Shown here piece by piece: positions 57,924-64,000 of a stretch of 64,000 nucleotides of DNA (positions are counted from its first letter, which is position 1; each line of letters begins with the position of its first letter). Both the position numbers and the translations under genes were made by a program. The DNA comes from Xanthobacteraceae bacterium (GTDB lineage: Bacteria; Pseudomonadota; Alphaproteobacteria; Rhizobiales; Xanthobacteraceae): positions 1,178,001 through 1,242,000 of the forward strand of contig JAHBZE010000001.1 of assembly GCA_019635585.1 (NCBI GenBank), written 5' to 3'. The notes below the pieces were generated by a model. The model saw only the letters and a list, made by a program, of their open reading frames with translations, did no database searches and was not told the origin of the DNA.

Positions 57924-58670
57924 GTGGCGGATTTCTTTACCCCTACAGTTCTTGCTTGTATTGCCACAGCGCTGTTCGCTGGAGTGCTCCGCGGGGCTAC
58001 GGGCTTTGGATCCGCGCTCGTAATGGCACCCGTTCTCTCTGTTTTTCTGGGCCCACAAACAGGCGTCCCACTTACGATTCTCCTTGGCCTGACTGGCTCA
58101 GTTTTTCTGTTCCCGCACTACAGAACGACAATTCAGTACAGCGTTGTTGGAACGATGGCTGTCATCGGCCTGTTTTTTATACTCCCTGGGGTTTGGTTGC
58201 TGAATCTGATCGACGCAAACACGATGCGGCGGATCATCGCCGCTTTGGTTTTCACCATTGCTGGTAGCATGTTGGTTTTTCGGAATTTCAGCTTTGAAGC
58301 GCAAAGCAAGGCCGTCGACCGGATCGGCATTACAATCGCGAGCGCGCTCGGTGGATTAATTATGGGCGCAACCGGGATGGGAGGCTTACCACTCGTCACC
58401 TATCTCGCGGGGCGGACCGGGACTGCCCAGCAAAAGAAAGCGAATATTCTTTTCACGGTCGGTGCGTTGGAGATTGGGACTATTCTCATTATGGTCCTAG
58501 CGAACTTCTTCAATATACAGACGTTAATTCTATCGGCCGTCTTGATTGCCCCTTTTGGGTTTGGCCTCTGGCTCGGCGAACATTGGTTCCGTACGAAGCT
58601 CTCGCACATTTATCAGATGATTTTGATCGTCACGTTGATGGCTACTGGTTTGTTCGTCGCTCTATTCTAA
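57924..58670 (+). CDS. TauE/SafE (TSUP) family permease
   Basis: A 248-residue membrane protein starting at GTG 57924, 24 bases after pntB. Half-repeat marks are GVLRGATGFGSALVMAPVLSVFLG and GLIMGATGMGGLPLVTYLAGR, followed by KANILFTVGALE. Codon use is less G+C-rich than pnt, so it is probably of separate origin despite the short gap. It belongs to the sulfite/sulfonate exporter family; the substrate is not shown. Confidence 0.87.
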   Translation: MADFFTPTVLACIATALFAGVLRGATGFGSALVMAPVLSVFLGPQTGVPLTILLGLTGSVFLFPHYRTTIQYSVVGTMAVIGLFFILPGVWLLNLIDANTMRRIIAALVFTIAGSMLVFRNFSFEAQSKAVDRIGITIASALGGLIMGATGMGGLPLVTYLAGRTGTAQQKKANILFTVGALEIGTILIMVLANFFNIQTLILSAVLIAPFGFGLWLGEHWFRTKLSHIYQMILIVTLMATGLFVALF

Positions 58671-58760
58671 AGCGACAACGCGCGGCTCAAATTTCGCGAT
58701 CTTGTTGTATTTTCTATCTTTTCTAACAAATCTCTGAACGGCGATTTGAAGGGATTTGCG

Positions 58761-59248
58761 ATGGCGCAACATCACAGTGCTCACGGAGCTACAGCCGGCA
58801 AGAGCCGAATGGGCCCTTACTCAATGTTGTGGCTGAACATGGTCCTCGGTCTCGCTGTTATGTACTTCGCAATGTTTGCGATGATCGATGGCTGTGCCGA
58901 TTTCAGCAACAACCTGAATATATTTACATGGCGGTGACGATGTGGGCCCCCATGGGAATATTCATGCTCGCGGCAATGCCGGGAATGTTCCCAAGGCGAG
59001 TACTGAATCGCGTCCTGTACGTTCTTTTCGTTTTCCTCACGATTGGAGCGTTTTGGGCGACCCGGACTCAGGCGCTGATTGACGATCGGCAATTTGTGAA
59101 TTCGATGATTCCTCACCACTCTGGCGCAATCTTAATGTGTCGACAAGCTCGGCTCACTGATTTGGAATTGCTCAAGCTTTGTGAATCTATTGTCAAAGCC
59201 CAGCGTGATGAGATTCGACAAATGGAGAGCATCCGCAATCGGCTATAG
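58761..59248 (+). pseudogene. DUF305-type membrane protein, frameshifted
   Basis: The first reading frame from ATG 58761 (after AAGGGA) gives MAQHHSAHGATAGK, a transmembrane helix (MLWLNMVLGLAVMYFAMFAMI) and ends at NNLNIFTWR. The continuation lies in another frame: YMAVTMWAPMGIFMLAAMPGMF, a second helix pair, then DDRQFVNSMIPHHSGAILMCRQARLTDLELLKLCESIVKAQRDEIRQME, the DUF305 core with its paired histidines. Together they give one normal-length protein. The shift lies around 58915-58927, in a TATATTT run; gain of one base or loss of two restores the frame. It is either a broken gene, a slippage site or a sequencing error. Confidence 0.82.
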
Positions 59249-59304
59249 TCTCTCCAATGGAAATGATATCGTTCCCTTCGCGACAATATCGAGGTCTTAG
59301 CCCG

Positions 59305-59634
59305 ATGCAGATGCGAGATATTCCCTTCGGTACAACAGACTGGTCGGTCGTTGAACCGACGCATCACAAGGGTGAGACCGGGACGGCTACCTGGCGAACA
59401 AAACAGTTCGGAAACATTCGCGTAAGGCTAGTCGAGTACTCACCCGGCTACTCGGCCGATCACTGGTGCAATAAAGGCCATATTCTCTTTTGTATCGATG
59501 GTCGGTTGGACACTGAGCTCGCCGACGGACGAAGCTTCAGGCTAACTTCCGGAATGAGCTACCAGGTAGCCGATGACATTGACCCGCACCGATCGAGAAC
59601 TGATATCGGAGCTAGCCTTTTCATTGTTGACTGA
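59305..59634 (+). CDS. DHCW-motif cupin fold protein
   Basis: A 109-residue single-domain cupin. The name-giving motif is visible as SPGYSADHWCNKGHILFCIDG, preceded by ATWRTKQFGNIRVRLVEY and followed by GMSYQVADDIDPHRS. Function is unknown; a metal-bound small-molecule role is assumed for such cupins. The start is put at MQMRDIPFGTTDW (59305); an in-frame ATG at 59257 is possible but the extra residues do not look conserved. Confidence 0.8.
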   Translation: MQMRDIPFGTTDWSVVEPTHHKGETGTATWRTKQFGNIRVRLVEYSPGYSADHWCNKGHILFCIDGRLDTELADGRSFRLTSGMSYQVADDIDPHRSRTDIGASLFIVD

Positions 59635-59700
59635 GCTTGCCCAGACCGGCTGCAGAAAGTCGATACACGAAAAACTTAGCCGCTGCGGCCTTTGAACTTG

Positions 59701-59811
59701 AACTTGTTAGGTTTGGCGTAAAAGCTAACAAGTTGGCGAACTCATTAGCTTTTGCGCGAAAGCTAATGAGTCCGCACTCGGTGGGGTTTCAGCAAAAGCT
59801 CACGAGTTGGA
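59701..59811. repeat. cluster of dyad repeats with an AAAGCTAAYGAGT core
   Basis: Two exact inverted repeats are seen. AACTTGTTAG (59701-59710) pairs with CTAACAAGTT (59725-59734). ACTCATTAGCTTT (59740-59752) pairs with AAAGCTAATGAGT (59759-59771) across a six-base loop. A third related element, AAAAGCTCACGAGTT, lies near 59794-59808. The small ORF across this stretch looks like an accident of the repeat. The cluster sits between the cupin and the convergent HEPN-like gene and could act as a bidirectional terminator or be a REP-like element. Confidence 0.75.
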
Positions 59812-59829
59812 AGTTCGCAATTAAACTGA

Positions 59830-60480
59830 TCATAGCTCGTCTGGCGCGTACATAATGTCTGGGTAGGGTAGTTTTGAATTTACGGCTCGCAGTAGAGCAA
59901 GGTAACCTCTCACCGCTTGTTGAAACTCCTTACCGTCACCGATCGCGCGATTCTGAAATGCGTGAACAGCATTTCTTCGTTGCTGAACTAAAACGACCAA
60001 CGCATCTTCGGAAGAGCTGAGAAGATTCTGCAATTTGCAGTATCTGCGCAATTTCTCCAGCCCTAAAGAATCCGGCTCAATTATTTTCTGTTTAATTTTA
60101 TTGTACGCGTTTGCCTTTTTGAGATTCTCGAGGTCGTTAGAGTAGTCCTTCAGCCAAACCGAGAGCATTGTCTTTATAGATCCTTCGACTAGGCTACCTA
60201 AGTTGACCCAAGCTAGGATGAGTTCTCCAGACGTCAGGTCGTCTGCTGGTTCTCGAATCCAGATTTTGAGAGCCGAAGAAAGTGACACTTGCCAGTCTAA
60301 TCGTGACTTCGCCAACAATGCTGCAGCATTTTCTGGAGCCCAGCCGATACTATTTAGCCAAAATTTTGCAATCCCAGAATTAAGTTTTTCAATTCTGTCG
60401 ATAACTTGCAGGATTTTTAAATCGTCTATTGGTTGATCATTCACTGGCGATTTCAATCTACGTACTCTAGTCAGGGGCAT
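59830..60480 (-). CDS. HEPN-like helical protein of unknown function
   Basis: A 216-residue, mostly helical soluble protein with no named family that I recognise. It has an R-x4-H motif (Arg168 to His173 in QQRRNAVHAFQNRAIGDGKEF) in the place where HEPN ribonucleases carry theirs. Four bases separate it from the upstream helicase gene, so the two form an operon. HEPN proteins often serve as toxins or defence effectors. The assignment rests on one motif and context and is tentative. Confidence 0.55.
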   Translation of the reverse strand: MPLTRVRRLKSPVNDQPIDDLKILQVIDRIEKLNSGIAKFWLNSIGWAPENAAALLAKSRLDWQVSLSSALKIWIREPADDLTSGELILAWVNLGSLVEGSIKTMLSVWLKDYSNDLENLKKANAYNKIKQKIIEPDSLGLEKLRRYCKLQNLLSSSEDALVVLVQQRRNAVHAFQNRAIGDGKEFQQAVRGYLALLRAVNSKLPYPDIMYAPDEL

Positions 60481-60484
60481 TCAT

Positions 60485-63400
60485 TTACCCGCAGAAAATC
60501 TTCAATCTAGCATTGACTGAATTTGCAGCGGCAATAGTAGTTCGCAGCAAGTTGATGACGTGTATCGCAGGCGGCGGCGGATTATTGCGCCTGCATTGAG
60601 CAAACAGGCTGTCTGGACTCAACGCGGCGCCAAGTACAAGCGCTATCTCGCGATCGGTACTCTGATTTGCAATTCTTGAAGACAACGTCTTCCACGTTCG
60701 ATCTGCACTTTGACCCCTAATCGCTCTTCTTAGTCGGCGAGCCACCCTACCCTCTCCGCTTGGACCAACCCATGCACCTCCCCACAGATCTACCTGGTAA
60801 GGCCGTTCAGCTCCGAACGGCGCGATGATTTTGAGTTGTTTCTGAGCCTGAGCAACGACCTCGTGGAGGGCCGATGCAGAAACTACGCTAGGCGGACTTG
60901 ACGCTTTTGCATGAACCATTGTCACGACCCAGCGGTCGTTGCGTCTTCCTGATAGAATAAAATCGCAAGACTCTCTTTGACCATCATCGCAAACAGCGAT
61001 GTCTGCTCCAGGCAAGATTCGGTCGATGTTTCTGTCAATCCAATCAAACGCGCTGTCAGCCGCCCAGCGCGCGCGAGTAGCACTGCCTCGCGCGCCCTTC
61101 TCGGAGGTGCATTCTCTAAGTTCAGCAATCTGACTTATAACCTCCGAAATACCCAACGAACTCGGATCGAAGTTATTACCAAGACCCAGCTGCGGATCGT
61201 AGAAATTTTCATTGGTATATATGATCCCTGCTGTCTCTGGGATCACAACGAACGACTGCGAAGAGTTTAGTAGTTCGACTAAATCTGCATTTCGACCGTC
61301 ATCATCTCTTACGTAGCGCCTCGAGAGATCGTCGGACCTTAACTCATAGCGCTGCTTTGATGGGTCGAAAAAGAATGTTCCTCTGCATGCGATACCATTT
61401 GCATCAATTCTTATTTCGCGCACTTCGCCCTGGCCCATTGGCGTACAGTCGACGCTGCAATCAGGTATATCAAGAACCTCCCCTGTATCTGCAGTAAAGA
61501 ATACTTCGCGAGCTTCATCGAAATTGAAGAGCACATTTCTCGGCACTGTATGACGAGGTGGCGCATCAAGAATCTTGGCGAAGCGTGCCAAATAGTCGGA
61601 GCCGCGTCGCGTCTCGTCGAGAGCTGCAGCGATTAAACGTTCCGCCCACGATTTCCAATCGTCGTACGATTTTCGGCGCGAAGTATCAGTTACCCTACCT
61701 AAACCGAAGCCAATTGATCTAAATGTAAACTGGTCGTCGTCTTCAACATCATTCGGGATTCTGCCTCTCAAACGTGAGGCAGCGGTTATGGACGACGGTA
61801 CAAACTGAAACTCGTCCAGAGTTGGAGGAATGTCCTCCAGCGAAGCAGCGGCCACTGAGCGCTTTCGTACGGCGGTAGGCGCAATAGAAGCATTTCGGAC
61901 ATTGACATCTACTATTCTTACGTCGGAACTTTCTTTAATGAGCCTTTCCATTGATTTTCGCGGAATGGGTCTGCCCGCTAACGGCATTAGTTCTCGGTCT
62001 ACTCCTGATCTCGCGGTATCTAGAAGCGCGACGATGGCTCCTCTTCTAATTGCTATTAATGCGTGAAGCTCCTTCTCTACGTAGAAATGGCGCTCTAGAA
62101 GTGGAGACGTTTGTAGCTTCTCGTAGAGAATCACAATTTCGCTCTCACCGGTCTCTAACTCGTAGCTCGGAAATTCGTCATCTGACAGTAACGCTCGAAA
62201 TCGGCGACTAAATTCGATCAAGTTCGAGGTGTGCTGTGTCGCATACAGATGACACCGAAGTGGCAATCTCAGCGATTCAAAGAGCTCTTGTAGATTCTGT
62301 TTCGAAACCTCAAACCTTCTTCTGAACTGTCTCCCCGCGTAAAAGATGTTTGGAAGACTTTTTTCGATAGCGCTCGATACTTCCGCAATTCCGGTCTGAA
62401 AGTTTGTTGATGAAATCGCATTATCATACTCGATAAAGCGATCCCACATATCAGAAATGTACCCGTTCGAATGATCAATAATGAGTGCGCGTTCACCAAC
62501 TTCTAGATTTGGGTTCCGGATTATTCTGCCAACTTGCTGTACCAACGGCCTAGCAGAGCCAATCACTCCAAAGAATGCTAGAGCACGAAAGCTTGGGCCA
62601 TCGACGCCTTCCAAAAGTTTATGCTGGTGCACCCACACCGCGGCAGAGTTCGCTTCTTCTGGATCTGGAGGCTGACGCAGTTCCCACGGCCTCTGACTAC
62701 TAGGTTTGAAGTTCTCATGAAGACATACAACACCATCCTTAATGGACGCGTTGGCACGAAGTAGATCTCCAATTTGCTCTATGTCCGATCGTCTCCTGCA
62801 TCGGATTATTAGCTTGCGATCACTAGTTGGGGCCGCCCCGTAGTACTTTATGAAACTAGCTATAACTGAATCAACAAATGACGAATGCGTACGCGCACTT
62901 ATCTGTGGTTCTTGAACAATCTCTACTGATCTCAGAATCATTTTATCGGCGAGATCTTGAAAGCTTGAGACGTGAATCGCTGCATCGTCAAAATGAAAGG
63001 GCTTCAAATCATTTCTGTAGGGAGTTGCAGTTATAAGAGCGATTGGCTTGTCCAGCCCTCTTATCGCTTGGCTCCATGTTTGCGCCGGCTCGTAATGGCC
63101 TTCGTCAACGATCACCGCGCTACATTTGCGTCTAAGTAGATCGTATTGTGGCTTCTCGTTTCGCGTTCTTGCAAAGTCATTGATCAATTGAATTGTTGAA
63201 ACGACAATTGCGTTGTCCGGAAGCTTCTGCAATCCCTTTGTCGATTTCAACGCGATAACTTTGCGAGGCAATTCTTCCTTCCCAATGTTGAACCGGGAAA
63301 AGAACCCACGTTGACCGCTCAATTCTCTGACAAGCTGATCTCGAATTGCTGTTCGAGGGGCAACTACCAGAGTGATGTTTAGCGAAGGGTGCCAGTGCGA

Positions 63401-63574
63401 AATTAATGCTATTACTGCCGTCTTTCCGCCGCCAGTGGGTATGTTTACTAGCGCGGCCGGCTTGTCCTTTGCTCTCGACGAAACGTATTTCTGAAAGTAT
63501 TTCTCGACCACTATCAAAGCATCGCGTTGATGCTTCCACAGTTTGATTTTTCTCGGAAACTTCATGAATTTCAT
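60485..63574 (-). CDS. SF2 DEAD/DEAH-type helicase with large C-terminal region
   Basis: About 1029 residues if started at ATG 63574; in-frame starts at 63604 and 63658 would overlap the divergent gene. The helicase core shows KLWKHQRDALIVVEKYF (Q-like), Walker A NIPTGGGKTAVIALI (about 44-52), box II VDEGHYEP (DEGH), ITATPYRND (motif III) and QQVGRIIRN (motif VI). After about residue 450 the protein has no domain I can name. This form of long helicase with an unnamed tail is common in restriction and other defence loci. It is paired with the HEPN-like gene. Lower G+C than the core. Confidence 0.8.
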   Translation of the reverse strand: MKFMKFPRKIKLWKHQRDALIVVEKYFQKYVSSRAKDKPAALVNIPTGGGKTAVIALISHWHPSLNITLVVAPRTAIRDQLVRELSGQRGFFSRFNIGKEELPRKVIALKSTKGLQKLPDNAIVVSTIQLINDFARTRNEKPQYDLLRRKCSAVIVDEGHYEPAQTWSQAIRGLDKPIALITATPYRNDLKPFHFDDAAIHVSSFQDLADKMILRSVEIVQEPQISARTHSSFVDSVIASFIKYYGAAPTSDRKLIIRCRRRSDIEQIGDLLRANASIKDGVVCLHENFKPSSQRPWELRQPPDPEEANSAAVWVHQHKLLEGVDGPSFRALAFFGVIGSARPLVQQVGRIIRNPNLEVGERALIIDHSNGYISDMWDRFIEYDNAISSTNFQTGIAEVSSAIEKSLPNIFYAGRQFRRRFEVSKQNLQELFESLRLPLRCHLYATQHTSNLIEFSRRFRALLSDDEFPSYELETGESEIVILYEKLQTSPLLERHFYVEKELHALIAIRRGAIVALLDTARSGVDRELMPLAGRPIPRKSMERLIKESSDVRIVDVNVRNASIAPTAVRKRSVAAASLEDIPPTLDEFQFVPSSITAASRLRGRIPNDVEDDDQFTFRSIGFGLGRVTDTSRRKSYDDWKSWAERLIAAALDETRRGSDYLARFAKILDAPPRHTVPRNVLFNFDEAREVFFTADTGEVLDIPDCSVDCTPMGQGEVREIRIDANGIACRGTFFFDPSKQRYELRSDDLSRRYVRDDDGRNADLVELLNSSQSFVVIPETAGIIYTNENFYDPQLGLGNNFDPSSLGISEVISQIAELRECTSEKGARGSATRARWAADSAFDWIDRNIDRILPGADIAVCDDGQRESCDFILSGRRNDRWVVTMVHAKASSPPSVVSASALHEVVAQAQKQLKIIAPFGAERPYQVDLWGGAWVGPSGEGRVARRLRRAIRGQSADRTWKTLSSRIANQSTDREIALVLGAALSPDSLFAQCRRNNPPPPAIHVINLLRTTIAAANSVNARLKIFCG

Positions 63575-63602
63575 CTCTAACGGATGAGCAACGAGGGCTG
63601 CC

Positions 63603-64000
63603 ATGAAGAATATCGTAATTTGCTGCGATGGTACCGGCAATGAGATCAGCGAAAACATCTCAAACGTTTTAAAGATTTATCGCGTAATCAGAAAAACGAA
63701 CAAGACGGAGCCATACCAAGCGGTATTCTACCACCCCGGCGTCGGCACTCTGGCGCAGCCAGACCCTTGGAGGAAATTCTGGCAGGACGCCAAGATTAAT
63801 TTTGCTTTAGCTACGGGTTATGGGCTCGATTCTGGAATTCTTGCTGCTTATCAATTTCTTGTTGAACAATACGAAGATGGAGATGAAATATTTCTATTTG
63901 GGTTTAGTCGAGGTGCCTACACTGTCAGAGCACTTGCAGGCTTAGTTCATAAGATTGGGTTGGTTTCAAAGAACCAACTGAATCTCTCTCCAACTGGGCT
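63603..64000 (+). CDS. DUF2235 alpha/beta hydrolase-like protein (partial)
   Basis: The first 132 codons of a gene running off the right edge. It begins KNIVICCDGTGNEISEN, continues with AVFYHPGVGTL and ATGYGLDSGILAAYQFLVEQY, and has the nucleophile elbow FGFSRGAYTVRALAGLVHKIGL (Ser102). This is the DUF2235 family, which includes Tle1-type phospholipases of type VI secretion and uncharacterised hydrolases. It is divergent from the helicase gene with almost no spacer, so the two share a promoter region. Whether it is a defence component or an effector cannot be judged from this part. Confidence 0.85.
   Translation, partial: MKNIVICCDGTGNEISENISNVLKIYRVIRKTNKTEPYQAVFYHPGVGTLAQPDPWRKFWQDAKINFALATGYGLDSGILAAYQFLVEQYEDGDEIFLFGFSRGAYTVRALAGLVHKIGLVSKNQLNLSPTG

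Noticed and set aside
59637-59855. 72-residue ORF across the repeat cluster
   Set aside because: Its sequence follows the DNA repeats, has no ribosome site of note and overlaps the convergent gene's end.
1-64000. tRNA gene or CRISPR array as island attachment site
   Set aside because: I found no cloverleaf with a T-loop and acceptor stem at either border and no spaced direct repeats.

Overview
The window reads as a chromosome segment of a Hyphomicrobiales-type alphaproteobacterium (Xanthobacteraceae/Nitrobacteraceae-like). The evidence is family content: a class I lysyl-tRNA synthetase, a PodJ-like Sel1 protein, a TIGR02186 membrane protein, a DUF6460 protein, and proton-translocating transhydrogenase split as PntAA/PntAB/PntB. 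The genus cannot be fixed from the sequence alone. No rRNA, tRNA, CRISPR array, integrase or intact transposase was seen.

Layout. (1) 1-17.4 kb is G+C-rich core-like DNA: a beta-oxidation operon with its MerR regulator and operator, a PodJ-like polarity protein, TauE/SafE permeases, pyrD, an XRE-S24 repressor, lysK, a periplasmic solute-binding protein, and a glycosyltransferase whose C-terminus is cut off. (2) About 17.4-54.9 kb is a catabolic island with visibly lower G+C. (3) 54.9-57.9 kb is the G+C-rich pntAA-pntAB-pntB operon. (4) 57.9-64 kb is lower in G+C again: a TauE/SafE permease, a frameshifted DUF305 gene, a cupin, a cluster of dyad repeats, then an HEPN-like/SF2-helicase/DUF2235 group that resembles a defence locus.

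The island is the main point of interest. It encodes a complete set for cofactor F420: cofGH, cofC, cofD, cofE, a stand-alone FbiB-C-type reductase and an NADPH:F420 reductase. With these lies an F420-type LLM oxidoreductase in an operon with hydantoinase/oxoprolinase A and B, two RidA proteins and a 1112-residue Mo-reductase/FNR/ferredoxin fusion. The island also carries a Mo hydroxylase (CoxL/CoxM/CoxS-CoxG), an amidase, an alpha/beta hydrolase, a third RidA, a glutaryl-CoA-dehydrogenase-like enzyme with a class III CoA-transferase, ETF and ETF-QO, a sulfite-oxidase-like enzyme, a YeiH-type exporter, an MHS symporter and a NitT/TauT-type ABC transporter. I infer a pathway that takes up an N-heterocycle, possibly sulfur-bearing, and hydroxylates it, reduces it with F420H2, opens it by ATP-dependent lactam hydrolysis, deaminates it and degrades it through glutaryl-CoA.

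The island appears to be one regulon. Six intergenic regions carry a dyad of form ATGCCGA-N34-TCGGCAT, with the 34-nt spacing between the five-base cores exactly the same in all six, and a seventh carries half-sites. The likely binding protein is the island's own regulator at 41066-42061, a tandem duplication of the whole Lrp/AsnC fold. The motif, its fixed spacing and its coverage of every island operon are the strongest new signals in the window.
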